Assembly: GCA_028673005.1 (NCBI GenBank)
Contig: CM054118.1
Span: 6,846,410-6,910,409, forward strand
Direction of reading: 5' to 3'
DNA length: 64,000 nucleotides
Origin: Tanypteryx hageni
Lineage: Eukaryota; Arthropoda; Insecta; Odonata; Petaluridae
The translations under genes and the position numbers were made by a program. Below the pieces are notes generated by a model. That model saw nothing but the letters and a program-made list of their open reading frames with translations, searched no databases and was not told where the DNA came from. Below, in pieces: positions 33,300 through 44,700 of this stretch (positions are counted from its first letter, which is position 1; each line of letters begins with the position of its first letter).

Positions 33300-33447
33300 T
33301 GTTATTGAAGATTTATTACAAATAAATAATGTTGAACAAAAAAATGCTCTAACCCAATTTTTTATGTGGCACGCGTAGAAGGGCCCAAATAGTTATATTT
33401 GTAAAATTGGCACGCGACATAAAAACGTTGCCGACCCCTGGCATAGA
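33300..33447 (-). mobile_element. hAT terminus fragment
   Basis: The reverse complement of the end at about 33,447 starts CAGGGGTCGGCAACG and continues with CGCGTGCCAATTTTAC and CTACGCGTGCCACAT, a well-known hAT terminal region. Only one end is visible. The larger hAT at 30,457-33,230 may have inserted into this older copy. Confidence 0.6.
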
Positions 33448-33614
33448 TATATATTTTATATCCTGTATCTTACACAATTCACACAACTGCCGTGTTAGTC
33501 CAGTATGTATAACTAAACTATTCTTATCGACCCGGGCTCACAATTAAGTACTACTATATGTAGTAGGATGTCCGTTGCAGCTTCGCTTACAAATAAATCA
33601 ACAAAAATTAGTTA

Positions 33615-34233
33615 TAGATGGTGTGGTAAAAATTGCGCAGACTAACAATGGAGACAGGTAGAAAGCCTCATAACTAAGCGAATTGTATAAGGGACAAATT
33701 CTCTAGAAATAATAGATTCCGAGATATGGTAGGACGTTGCCAGTCTCTTTCATTCGCTGGTCCAGCCAGCAAACCACATTTTTGTCTAGATAGCGGCGTG
33801 CTGGATACCTTTCTGCATTAGCCCTGGCTGCAGTGTAGGCCCGGTTTCCAAACGCACCAAGTATGAAGTACATATCATAGTATTCGTGTAACGTATAGTC
33901 CATATCATTTTCCCTTCCGTGTTGACAGCGTATTGCTATGGAACGACTGCACAGTATGACAGCAGGCCTGCATACTGCGCAATGAGTGTTTATAACTGTC
34001 GTCCGTGGTAGTGCAGTGAGCTATCTTTGTCTTTTCTGTGCCATACGTGACGTCTTATGATCCTTGGTCCTCTCACAGTATGACTACATATTTGCTCCAA
34101 TTGACAGTTCCTTCTTACGATGATATTTCGGTACCTATTCATTCTAGAGAACTTGTTCCTTATACATTTTGGTTAGTTTTGAGGTTTTCTACCCATCCCC
34201 GTTGATAGAGTGCGCCATTTTTCCTATACCCTG
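33615..34233 (-). mobile_element. Long-TIR element carrying a DUF4817-like helix-turn-helix
   Basis: The left arm (33,615-33,707) and right arm (34,141-34,233) are diverged inverted repeats of about 95 bp. On the outer side they read (C/T)AGGGT-type followed by TAAAAATTGCGC and its counterpart GAAAAATGGCGC; on the inner side TTCTCTAGAA. TA lies outside both ends (33,613-33,614; 34,234-34,235), as in Tc1/mariner-related insertions. The inner 430 bp contain a DUF4817-like coding fragment. No DDE domain remains, so this is a deletion derivative. Confidence 0.65.
33703..33903 (-). pseudogene. DUF4817-like helix-turn-helix fragment
   Basis: MDYTLHEYYDMYFILGAFG, then AYTAARANAERYPARRYLD and NVVCWLDQRMKETGNVLP. 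The pattern (YT-x-x-EY-x-DM, A-x-x-YP-x-RR, then RxxETG) is that of the DUF4817 helix-turn-helix, common in insect transposon-derived proteins and thought to bind transposon ends. The frame starts at ATG and is 66 codons. It runs into the left TIR, where the rest of a transposase would be expected. Its place between inverted repeats supports a transposon origin rather than a host gene. Confidence 0.65.
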
Positions 34234-34235
34234 TA

Positions 34236-35053
34236 CACAGGAGAACCTCGATTATCTGCCACCCTTTTATCCGTTACTTTTTGTTAACCGTCACACCGCT
34301 AGATTTTTGTAGTTTTAACATGCATTCATAGTACTAAGAACTACATTCGTCTATGTAAAATTTCTGTTATGTAATGTTTACTTGTATATGGCATTATTTC
34401 GGCCATTCCTAAAGAAATTCATGTCAATTTCTCGCTGCTGATTCTCGGTATCAACACCACACGTTTTCACACACAAACAATTCTCGAAATTAATAACCTT
34501 TACCGTTTCCGTTTGTCAATAAAAATTTTCTGATAGTTTTGAAAGTTCAACCTGTGGTAAATTCATATGCCCTACATAAAATGGCAGAAAAATAGAGACG
34601 CGTATCTTTTTGGACTTAATAAAAAAGTGTGAAATCCTTCGATGTTTAAGGTAAGGCGAAAGTGCTTCCAGTTTAACAGAAATTTACGGCGTTGCAAGAA
34701 CGACCATTAACGATTTGTAGCGAGATGGTGACAAAATTGAGGACTCGGTAAGCAAAATGGAAGTGAACTATAGAATAGTAACTCGAAGGATAAAGATGAA
34801 ATTTGCCACTCAAAACCAACTTGATATCGCAATGCTTGGTGTTTCGTTGAACAACAGAGTAAAGGAATTCCTATAACAGGGGCAATTATAACACAGGAGG
34901 CCGTTGCTATAAATACAAAACTGAATGATGATCCAACCAATCCGATATTCTATCATCTACCTATCTATCTCTCTCTCTCTCTATTACCCGTCTATTTCTG
35001 AAATCCATCACCCTCTTGGTCCCAAACCCTGACGGAAAATCGAGGTTCTACTG
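34236..35053 (+). mobile_element. pogo/Tigger-like element, about 0.8 kb
   Basis: Left end CACAGGAGAACCTCGATTAT and the reverse complement of the right end CAGTAGAACCTCGATTTTCC share AGAACCTCGATT, the pogo-type TIR. TA flanks both sides (34,234-34,235; 35,054-35,055). It contains only the N-terminal, DNA-binding half of the transposase. A CT microsatellite near 34,966-34,982 lies in the deleted 3' half. Confidence 0.8.
34613..34945 (+). pseudogene. pogo/Tigger-like transposase N-terminus
   Basis: One frame with stops reads LIKKCEILRCL, GESASSLTEIYGVARTTIND (helix-turn-helix of psq type), DKIEDSVSKME and FATQNQLDIAMLG (start of the CENP-B-type second DNA-binding domain). After a 1-nt shift it continues IPITGAIITQEAVAINTKLN. 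This matches the jerky/Tigger order of two helix-turn-helix modules. The DDE catalytic domain is missing and two or more stops are present. Related host proteins such as jerky exist, but the flanking TIRs show this is a transposon. Confidence 0.75.
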
Positions 35054-35237
35054 TATGCGTTAAATATTTTATAATTTATGATTGTATTTTAAAAGACTAA
35101 TCAATTCTATTATATCACGTTTGATTTATTTCACTTATCATGTGGCCGCGTAAGAACGGAAGGGGAGAGATAGAGGAGGGAAGGGGAAGAAAGATGAGGG
35201 AGGGGGAAGAGGGACGGAGATATAACTTGAGGTAGAG

Positions 35238-35722
35238 CAGCGATTCCCAACATAAGGTCCCCGGGCTATGAGGGGTCGGTGGCGGCGAAAATGTTGGGAA
35301 GCCAACTTCGAGAAAGGGACCGAACCGAGGTAGTACTGGGAAGCCGTAAGCTGTGCTCAAAATGTCAAATGGTTTCAATGTAATTCGTGAATTTACCCCC
35401 ATTAAGACCGTCCGAATGAGGACCGGAGATAGCCCTTGAGATAAACCAGCGGTTCTCATCTTGGGGTCCTCGGTCTAAAAAGTGTCCGCGGTAGCGAAAA
35501 GGTTGGGAAGTCCACCTGGGGAAAGAGACATGACCGTGGTAGTATTGCGAGTCCGTAAGCTATGCTCAAAATATCAAAAGTTCCCAATGTAGTTTGTGCA
35601 TTTACCCGCATTGAGACGGCCCGAAAGAGGGGTGGAGACTTTGAGTTAGAGCAGCGGTTCACAACTTGGAGTTCTCGGACTAAAAAGGGTCCGCGGGGAT
35701 GAGAAAAGGTCGGGAACCGCTG
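35238..35722 (+). repeat. Tandem array of a hAT-MITE-like unit, about 205-209 bp
   Basis: CAGCGATTCCCAAC at 35,238, CAGCGGTTCTCATC at 35,447 and CAGCGGTTCACAAC at 35,652 open three successive units. Units 1 and 2 share, in order, GTCCCCGG/GTCCTCGG, AAAA(T/G)GTTGGGAAG, GTAAGCT(G/A)TGCTCAAAAT and GACGGCCCGAA-like blocks. Unit 3 is only 71 bp and ends in GGGAACCGCTG, the inverted partner of its own start. The ends are hAT-like (CAGCGGTTCTC). Frames of 103-114 codons on the minus strand across the array are not proteins. Confidence 0.75.
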
Positions 35723-36660
35723 AGATAAAAGACAGCTTTCGTTTTTCAGGTGGAAAACGACACTCAATGCTCAACACTCGTCGTTACGAAATTAATTACA
35801 TACCTAGATGTAAGACAAATTCACCAAACCTTTTACTAAAAGGGCCAGATGATGTTTTATATACCACAGTGGGGGGGGGGGCACATACAAACTTTCAAAC
35901 TGATCTGGCCGAGTGTAGTAAATTTCAAGGGCAGATTTTGAGAATATTTTTTATTATGCGTGCCATACGCTTATATTACTCGTATCCTCGTGCTCAAAAA
36001 ATATCTTTTATATTTCATAAATTATATTTAATGGTTCTTCCTGCTGAAAAATATATGAAAAGGCAAACCTTAAAGACATTGATGAGGCAAGGCGGGTCGA
36101 AGTAAATCTCAGCGCGGACCGAGTATGGTCCGTGGATTCCAATTTGTGGATCCCCGGTTTAGTATGAAAATACTTAATATAACGGTGACGCCTTCAGCGG
36201 ACGTAATGCTATTTTGAGTTTACTTCGTCTGGGAAAACTTTTTTGGCGGAGACAAATTCAGTGATGATGTCGGCATTGTTGTTTTATGTTGTCCTATTTG
36301 TAGGTGCTATATGCTTTCGCTGCTTCGTCATTACCGATGTTAACGTCATATTTTCTAAAAATTCTGTCATAGGATTTGTCATGTAGAGCAGAACTGGGCA
36401 ATCTATTCTAGTCGGCTTTGATTTTAAATCCTAAGTTACCTAGACATTCTATGGTATCGTATATGTGATAATCAAATCAAAATGTGGTGTTTAGTGTTAA
36501 CACTTTCATATAATTTTTTATTATAATTTGAATTTTTAATATGTGAATTCTTGTATTAAATTTTACAAAACTCCTTTCAATTATAGCTGCGCGAGCCGTA
36601 TGCGGCCCGCGTGCCGTAAGATTTTTCACCCTTGATCTATAGCTTGGTTGTGTTTAGTAG
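35723..36660. other. AT-rich DNA with further hAT-like end fragments
   Basis: A 112-codon plus-strand frame (35,767-36,105) is unrecognised and contains a G10 run. At 36,100-36,165 there is CTCAGCGCGGACCGAGTATG followed by GGTCCGTGGATTCC, and at 36,590-36,640 GAGCCGTATGCGGCCCGC; both resemble hAT subterminal sequence. No matched ends were found. Confidence 0.4.
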
Positions 36661-37250
36661 TCCCTGATAATGAAACAACGGTGATATTACACTCTTTCGT
36701 AGTCTTTAATCTTCGTCCATTTCCCAAATTAGCTCTTTTATCGCCCAATATATGTTCACTAGTTTTTCTCTCCCGCTCAATTTATTTTTGCCCAAATTAG
36801 TTTTATTAAAATGCTTTCATCCAGTTGGCATGCGATCAGGGAAATTTACTTTATATGTATTTCTCCAAAATGATCACAATTGTCACAATAAATTCTGAAT
36901 AGTCCTTAAGAACAGATACAAAAAATGATTGGAGTTTCACCGTAAAATTCTCCCCGTTCGGACCATTTCAATCCCTCTTCACCTTCTATCATTCGTGTAT
37001 ATATCCTCTTTGATTCCAACGACTCCGCAGAATATCCTGAAAACAGTCGCCAACTCTATCCCTTCCTTATCATCGCTGAAGAATCTCGAAAAAACGTTAT
37101 CTGCCCTATACGGCTGCGGCTCAGCCATGTGGCTGGACGGGCAAATAACCCTACGTAATTGACAGTGAGCTTCCGGGTAAAGGCTTTTGCTCGGCACGAA
37201 CTGCGTCGCTTCCAGATCCACTCCAACTATCTACACCGCTCTCCCAATCC
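36661..37250. other. Unrecognised DNA
   Basis: Short overlapping frames of 77 and 80 codons on opposite strands at 36,929-37,221 have no domain signature. Confidence 0.45.
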
Positions 37251-38590
37251 CTCTCTCTCTCCATAACTCCTCACTATTCCTCTCTCCCTTTCTCTCCTTC
37301 CTTTATGGTTTATAACGTCCTCTCTCTGCTCTTTCATTCTCCTCACCCTCAATATATCTAATGCCATTTATCGCTCTGCCCCTTGCTTCCCTTTCCATTT
37401 TCTCTCTTCCTATCTATGCGTTTATTTCCGTTCCTTATTCTCTATTTGTATTTTCTGTGGTTCTTTTTATAAAGATTTTTCTTATCTCTCTATCTTTCCT
37501 CTTTCCTATTTATTCATCTCGCTTGTATGCCTATACATTTTGCCCCCTCTACCCCAACCATCACCCTATTATTCTTCTTAGGTTTTATACCTCCCATTAC
37601 CGTTCACCCTCCCTCTTTACTTGCCCCTATCTCTCCTCTACTCATCTCTATCCCTCTCATCAGTTCTCTCCCTGATTACCTTAGTCTCCTTCCCACTATG
37701 GCTTTGTCTGCTGCCTTTCATCTATCTATTAGTTTACCTCCATATCCTGCTCTGCCCCTCCTTCCTACTACCATTTCCGTTTCCTTACCTCTTTCTTCTG
37801 TCTTCCATTTTTCTTCTGCTTCTTTCTCTCTTCTTCATGTCTATATGCGTTCTTCCCTCTCTCTGGCTCTTCTCCATCTTCCGCTCTCTTTCTCCTACTC
37901 TCTCCCTGTCCTACTCTCTCCCACTCCTACTCTTCCTCTCCTACTCTCTTCCTCTCCTACTCTCTTCCTCTCCTACTCTCTTCCTCTCCCACTCTCTCCC
38001 TCTCCTACTCTCTATCTCTCATCTCTCCCTCCCCTCTCTCCATTTCCTACTCTCTCCCTCTCCTACTCTCTCCCTCTCCTACTCTCTCCCTCTCCTACTC
38101 TCTCCCTCTCCTACTCTCCCCCTCTCCTACTCTCTTCCTCTCCTGCTCTCTCTTTCCTACTCTCTCCCTTTCCTACTCTCTCCCTCTCCTACTCTCTCCC
38201 TCTTCTACTCTCTGCCTCCAACCTTTTCACTTCCCATCTCCCCCTCTCTCCACATCTTTCCCTCCATCTCCATGTTTCCACCTTCTCCTTTCTTCGCCCT
38301 TCCCTCCACTTAGTACCTTTCTCTCACCCCTTTCCCTTTATCTCACTTTCCCTTCTCCCATTTCACCTCATTTTCCTCTTTAAGCTCCATCTCTTCTCCC
38401 CCGTGTCATTGGTTCCTATCTCTGCCTTTCTCCCTTTGCATCTCCCTGTCTCTCTTTCTCAATTTTACATTCATTTCTATCCCTCACTACCTTTCCCGCT
38501 CTCACTTGCTTCTCTATACTTTACCATCCGGGACTCTTACTTCCTCACTCGCTATATCTATTTCCTCCCTTCCACTTCCCTTTCTCTTCC
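37251..38590 (+). repeat. Polypyrimidine tract with a 16-bp minisatellite
   Basis: About 1.3 kb of C/T-rich sequence. Between about 37,905 and 38,215 the unit TACTCTCTCCCTCTCC (16 bp, with TTCCTC variants) is repeated roughly 18 times. The 360- and 230-codon frames here translate to LSLSYSLPLLLSPSPT repeats. They are open only because TAA, TAG and TGA cannot occur without purines, so I do not call a gene. Confidence 0.8.
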
Positions 38591-40015
38591 TCACCGGAGG
38601 CGGAATTAACGGCGGGGCGGCGTTTGGGAAAGGGAAGGAAGGGGTTGGGTTCGACGCTTCTGCCCCAGGTCGCTACCTAGCAACCCGGGAAGCACTATCG
38701 GAAAGGCGCAGCTGCTCCCTCTTGCCCGCTATGTCCACTCCTCCACTCCTATCTTTCTCTACCCTTTTACTTGCTCTCTTTTATTAACTCTGCCTCCATT
38801 TCTTCTCCTATCTCGTACAGCTTTCCCTATTCTTCCCATCTTTCCCTTTTTAGTGCCGTATCTTTTTATTTCTCTTACAAATCTCTCCTTTTGAACCTCG
38901 CTTTTCATTAAAGTTTCGCCAAATCGTATTCTTTTTCTCGATCCTCGATGTTTCCCTTTAATAATTACGTTATAAACCAAAATTAATTTCTGCAAATGTT
39001 TTTACCTGGAATTATAAATTCAGCTTTCTGGCTCATCGTTTTTATTTTTTTAATGGGTCTCAACCGATAAATTCCGATAAGCGTTGACATTTAATTTTTT
39101 TCTCACTTACTAGATAACCTATATGTTTATAAAATAATTGAGAATGCCCTTTATTCATCAACATTTTTAATTCGATTTTCTCACCTTCACAATGTTTTAT
39201 ATAGTTAAAATAGGGAAAATAAATATAACTGTCTGTACAATAACTTAAAGATACCCCATCTCTCTCTTATCAAGTAGATATACTCCTCCCGCATATACTT
39301 TTTCTTGTGATGTTACAGTTGAACTTCTAGGGATTACAAACATTGTTCAACTCATCGAAACATGAAGTTGTGTAAATTCATTGGAGCGTATACGAGTGTG
39401 ATTGAAAATAATGTCCACTTCGACCAATCGAAAATCCGACCTATCGACAATCAACTGCACTTGTACGTGTCTTGGATATTTGAATTGGTTTTGGTCCTGT
39501 TTTACTAGGCTTACCGACTTTGGAATTTACGCTCTCAAATATCGTTACTAAGTGTGAGTAGATTACGAATTACCGGTGTTTAAATGTGCTGTTTTGTTTA
39601 TGGGGAGAGAATTTAAATTACCCTATACAAATGCGTATTTTTTGCAGCGGCGTTATTTTGATAGCTTCCCATAAATTACAGAATTTTAAGAGTCGTTGTT
39701 AATCAACATTGATAGCTTAATAAAGTTAGGGTGAGTCCATCTCGTTAAGGTTTCATGTGGGGAACGTCTGCATGTTCGTGCAATTGTACAGTTCGCTTTT
39801 ATGTTTGCGTCGTCGATGTAATTGGCTCAGTTGTTGTGACTGCGTCTCTGTTAAACGAATATATGAATACATTTGCTCTTTATAAAGAAATATGGGCGCA
39901 CTTTTTGCTAGCATGGAAATAATTTTTAAAGAGATTTCCCGTCGGAGACTCATTGTGAAAAATAGATCGGTACTTAAAAGTATCTTAATACTGAATTTGG
40001 TATATTATTCATGAA
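38591..40015. other. Unrecognised DNA
   Basis: A short GC-rich stretch (38,595-38,720) is followed by AT-rich DNA. No frame or repeat is recognised. Confidence 0.45.
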
Positions 40016-40028
40016 ATCATGAAAAATA

Positions 40029-40082
40029 GAACTTAGTAATTCCACAAATTTAATTTTAAACGACCGGTTTCACTACGATATA
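40029..40082 (-). repeat. Penelope-like terminal repeat fragment
   Basis: On the minus strand this shares ATCGTAGTGAAACCGGTCGT with the plus strand at about 10,760, and both continue AAAAT...TTGTGGAA...TAA...AGTTCT. The 5' CTGATGA box is missing here, being replaced near the (TA)n run. It places the motif beside the GIY-YIG coding relic. Confidence 0.65.
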
Positions 40083-40091
40083 AAAATCGCT

Positions 40092-40131
<40 letters not shown>

Positions 40132-40439
40132 AAATATGGAGGGAGAGAGAGACAGGAGGGGTTACAAAGAAAACGAATGGAAGATAATTGAATAAACGGT
40201 TAGGAAAATGAAGGGGTTGGAAAATAAGGCGAAAGCAACATAGTAGCAAAATGTTAAAATAGGTTACAAAAACTTGGTAAAAGGGCCAAAGACAACAATG
40301 TTGATACAAAGTATGTACAGAATATTCGGTAAGCTAAATAGAGGAGAATGATAGTGGAAAAGGTATTCATTTAAGAGAAGCGAGTCTTCACAAATAATTA
40401 TCTCTAGCTGTTCAAGATCATCCAATTTGCGACTTTTAA

Positions 40440-40640
40440 TTTCAAAGTGGAGGATTTTATGGTTGAAGGAACTATGATGATTGAGGTTAAAAGATGTTTC
40501 GCAAATTGAGAATTCAAATTATTTAAACGGAAGTATCGCTTATGCTCCTTAATCCTCTTGTCAAAACTCCTCCCCGTTTGGCTGATGAAGACCGCTCCGC
40601 AATCATCACAAGCAAATTTATATACACCACTTCTTAATGA
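40440..40640 (-). pseudogene. GIY-YIG endonuclease domain of a Penelope-like element
   Basis: In frame from 40,628 downward: GVYKFACDDCGAVFISQTGR, then SFDKRIKEHKRYFRLNN. In Penelope-like elements this C-terminal GIY-YIG nuclease cuts target DNA. GVY is the GIY equivalent; YIG has become FIS, which would probably hurt catalysis. The conserved CxxC and QTGRSFxxRxxEH motifs remain. The downstream frame carries SNHSSSFN-like and HFEIKSRKLDDLEQLEII blocks typical of the family's C-terminus. Confidence 0.75.
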
Positions 40641-41110
40641 TAACTATATCGGGTCTTTAGCATTAAAGAATAGTTTGCAAAAAGTAACTGGGGAGTAGAA
40701 ATCAGGTTTAAGTTTAAGTATATGAAAAAGATTGGACTATTTATAAGAAATGTTTCCTAAAAATGGGAGTCTGCGCCAACTATGAGGTTTGTAGGTGAGA
40801 TTATGCGGAAAAGAAACGATTTTTTGGGAGGAAATAAGTGAACGTTTTCTATAGATAATTTTATCGATTAAACCAGTTTTTAGCCATTATTGATAGCCAT
40901 CTGTTTAATGGTGTTAAGTTCTATAAGGAAATTGGGTTTAGAAAGGGATATACTAATTAGTATCAGAGAGGGAGAAAAATCAAAATCTTTTAGGAGCTTA
41001 TTTTGAAGAATATGTTTCTGCATAAATCACCTAACATGAAGCACATCTCACCGTTTGGTAGAGAAAACCGGTCTATTTCATTCCACACCTTGGGAAATAT
41101 CTTAAGACGT

Positions 41111-42890
41111 TTTTCGTTTCCTCTCTTCTAGAAATGCATGGGAGGAAATCTCTTGTATAGCACTCCGAGGAAAAATAGTTAAGGAGGAGAATCGATATTA
41201 TAACGTAAGAAAAATTAAATGTCACCTCGCTTTGAATGCCTCTCTCACGCCATCCGTCCCTATTTTCCTATGCACGCTTAAAAATCATTCAGGAGGGTTG
41301 GGGTGAAGAGGGGGAGGAGAGGCGGGGAGGGGAGGGGTGAGGCGGAATCCATGGAAACAGGATCGATCCGACCGAGCCGATGCTACTTAACGTGAAAAAG
41401 GAGGAGGCGATGCCTTAAGGCTCCCCTTTTCTTTTCCCTCGTACCCTTTTTATTTATCCCCGTATCGGAGAATTCTCACACGCCACGCAACCCCCCCCCC
41501 CCACACCACACCACAAACCCCTTTCTCCCACCCCTTTTTGCTCTCCCTATCCGCCACGAATAGGAAGGCTATAGATGGGGAGCTAACGCGCATTATTCCC
41601 TGCGAGGGGGATCGGCGGAAGGGGGGAAGATAGAAACGAAAGATTTTCTTCTTATTTTTTGTCCTTCGCATCTCAGACTCCTCCCTCTTTCCCCTTTTCT
41701 CCCATCTCTGACGTGTCTTCCCGTTTTTAGGACCCGCGTCACCAATACCCCTCCTTTTCTCTGTACCGCCCCTTAACTTCCTCTTGCTACTTTCCAAAAA
41801 TTACGGTCTTCCCTCGTTACTTTTTTCCCTCCCTCTATCACCCCGTCATGGCTCTCTGTTGTTTTTCTCCTCAGATTCGTTTTATTCTCTCGTTACCCAA
41901 ACGCACCGAAACGTGCTTATGTTATAAACTTTTCTTATTGTCTGTCGGCCTTGCGCACTTTCTTTTTTTCGTTTTCGTTTAACTTTTTTTTGCCGTCAGA
42001 TGGCGGAAAAAATTTCTCTGTTGCATCCGAAATATTTTGACGACGTAAATGGATTTGTTGCGTTTTTTTTACTCGAATACTTACAAAGCCCAAACAGTGA
42101 TTAGTAAGCATAAGATACTCACATTAAATAAAGAAAATATTTTTAAGATCTTAGTATAGTGTCTCGCTTTTCGTGAAATTGTTGTTATGCATTTTATATA
42201 AATAAATTCATACTAATTTTGTTATTTGAACAAGGAATTCAAAAGCTCTTTTTTGTTTTCTTTTGTGGCTGGTGTTATTAACTTGCCATATATAATTGTC
42301 TTCCGTACTGTTCCTCAAAATTGCTGTAAGAATCGAGTAATACATCTTTATTATGCTTTTAAGTTGTGTTCAATGTAATACTTTTAAGAGTACTTTACGT
42401 TTCATTATCTTTTATTCGTGGACTTCTTTTCGCCGTGTAACGTTCGAGACCTGATTTATCGACGTGCCTTTGCTCTCCGACCTACAATCATTTCCCTCTC
42501 TCCTATTCCTCTTTTTGTTAGGAGGCCTTTCCTGCGTTCATACTCTTGCGTATATTCTGCCTGGAATAGAAGATGTCATAATGTATCCTGCCGCTCAGAC
42601 ATCTAAACCTCTTCGCTGTTATTCTTCATCTTGGATTAATTCATACGGATATTTATTCCTTTTATATGAGATTAAAAGAACAACTCTCCATCTTGATTTT
42701 CCTGCGGTTTTTTATGTCGCGGCAGTTTTTTATCGCGGAAAAACTAGTTTTGATAAAAATCAAGAATTCGAATCTTGTTCTTATATACGACGGTATTCAA
42801 TATGGAAATACATAAATGCTGTTATCTAAAAAATGGTTTATTGAAAAATCACAAACCGTACTCTTATTTTCCAGTAGTCTTCCTATACAT
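41111..42890. other. Unrecognised DNA with G- and C-rich low complexity
   Basis: 41,290-41,350 is GGGAGG-rich, 41,490-41,502 has a C run, and 41,640-41,830 is pyrimidine-rich. The remaining part is AT-rich. The 115- and 121-codon frames have no recognisable domain. Confidence 0.45.
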
Positions 42891-43679
42891 TTATGCACTT
42901 GTCTCATCTATTTACTAGATTTCGTATTCCAGCCGCAAGCAATTCTTGGTCTTGGTGTCGCAGCCAATGTTGTAAAAAATTATTTGGACTTTGTTAATGT
43001 CCGCAAAATGCTTCCCACGTAAGACTTCCTTCATGGGTCCTAACAAATGATAATCCCATGGTGATTAGTCCGGGCAGTCCCCTCTCGGGAGGGCAGATGT
43101 TTCACTGTTCGACGTAGTCTTGGTCATTCAGTGGAGGTTCGAACGTTGTTTGTCGCGCCTGTCCACCTCAGGATGGGTCTTCCTGGCCCTACATTTTTCT
43201 CTTCTGGGGAGGCTGATGGGATGGAAGACCAGTGGCCGATATTGGTCTTTTGTGTTTGTCCCACGGCGTTGGCTGTACCTCGCCGATGCACCGGAGGATC
43301 TCTGTCGTCTTACTATGGAGTTGACAGAAGTGTTTTTCTGCCACTAGCGGGAGGTATTCCTCGATCCGAGTGATGCCTGTCAAGGTATAGGGGATGTCGT
43401 TGTGGAAGGTCCACCCAAGTGAGAGGATGTAGCGGAGACAGCTCCTTTCGGCGATCTCCAATTTCGTTTGTCACTCTAGGCCGGCGAGGCGTACAGCAAC
43501 GCTGAGCGGATGACTGCCACGTAGATGTCAATCTCCCACCTCACGTGGGTATGTGGAGGTCGCAGGATCGGCCCCAGCGCTATCCTTGTCGTGATGGTTT
43601 TAAAGGCCATGTTGATAGGGTGTTTTAGGAAGGTCAGGTGCCTATCCAGCGCGACTCCTAGGTAAGTGACGTTGTCTTT

Positions 43680-44700
43680 CAAGCTGGCTTACGTGAAGTC
43701 GACGATGATCCCATCCGGATCCTGAGAGCGTTTCCGGGAGAAGAGGATAGTCTGGATTTTCGAGGGGTTAATTTCCACCCTTTAGTCCTGGTACCATCTA
43801 ATGAGGATGCCCGTGGCGCGCTGCAGGTATTTGGCCGCCGTGCTCTTCTTCGTTGAACGGGAGCGAATGGCCGCATCATCAGCGTAGAAGGCTGTTATGG
43901 TGTTCCATCCGACGTCCCTTGGCACATCAGCGGTGAAAATGTTGAATAGTATGGGCCCGAGCAGGGATTCTTGAGAAACTCCAGCCGTGAAGTCTATACC
44001 AGAGGAGGTCGCTCTGTCTCAGGATACCATGAAGGTTTGTCCCGACAAGTAGAAATGTAGCAGCTCTCGTGGCCATACAGGGTAGCGGAAGCAGAGAAGT
44101 TTTCAAAGTATACCTTTGTGTCACACACGGTCAAATGCTTTCGTTATGTCAAAGAAAGCACCTGCCGTGAAGCAGCTCCTGTTGAAAACCTTGGTCCCAA
44201 AGTCGCACACCCGTAGAAGTTGGTGAGTGGTATCGTGATCGGTGCGGAACTCGAACTGTTCGTCTTGGAGGATTTCTTGTTCCAAAGTGTGCTTCAGGAT
44301 GTGTTGTAGGATGATCCTTTCCATCAGCTTCCATTAGAGATATTGATCGAAAGTCGGATGGGCTGGTTGGTGGTTTCCCTTACTTCTGGAGGCATATGAC
44401 TTTAGCCAGTTTCCATTGTGTGGGAAAATGACCAACTCGTATGCCGCCGTTGATGATATCCGCTATGTGTGGACCGATGGCTCTTGGCAGGTTCCACAGC
44501 ATCTCGTTTTTGATGCAGCAGACCCAGGGAGACTTTCGCAGTTGGGGAGTCTTGAGGCCGGTAATGTAATCTGCCTGTGGGCGGCTCGCTTTATTCCCCC
44601 TCTTCCGGAGGGGGAAGGTCTCTTCTGGGGTTCGGAGTGAAGACACGTTCTAAGTAGTCTGTCATGCAGTTCGCCTTCTCCGTGTCGGTGATCACTTTTC
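43680..44700 (-). pseudogene. Jockey-type reverse transcriptase domain
   Basis: Blocks in order on the minus strand, across changing frames: RVGHFPTQWKLAKVICLQK, ERIILQHILKHTLEQEILQD then QFEFRTDHDTTHQLLRVCD, AGAFFDITKAFDRV (catalytic Asp), TAGVSQESLLGPILFNIFTA and FYADDAAI (43,875-43,886 encodes YADD). The C-terminal MKDNVTYLGVALDRHLTFLK block follows at about 43,680. Both catalytic aspartate motifs survive, but the frame changes several times, so the copy is inactive. Confidence 0.8.

Larger units (their letters stand above)
40016..41110 (-). mobile_element. Penelope-like element relic
   Basis: Reading the minus strand downward from about 41,110: NEIDRFSLPN, FLIELNTIKQMAINNG, FYSP(Q/V)-type and LFFNAKDPI-type blocks. 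A GIY-YIG-type endonuclease and a C-terminal segment ILHFEIKSRKLDDLEQLEII follow. The 3' end (40,029-40,082) has GTAGTGAAACCGGTCGT, the hammerhead-associated terminal motif, next to a (TA)n run (40,095-40,127). The reverse transcriptase is essentially gone, and stops and frameshifts are frequent. Confidence 0.75.

Noticed and set aside
33700..33905. Small host gene for the 66-codon DUF4817-like protein
   Set aside because: The frame runs into a terminal inverted repeat and is confined between two such arms, so a transposon fragment is the better explanation.
37527..38609. 360-codon open frame (and an overlapping 230-codon frame)
   Set aside because: It lies in a C/T-only tract where stop codons are almost impossible. 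The product is a low-complexity L/S/P repeat following the 16-bp minisatellite, and several frames are open at once.
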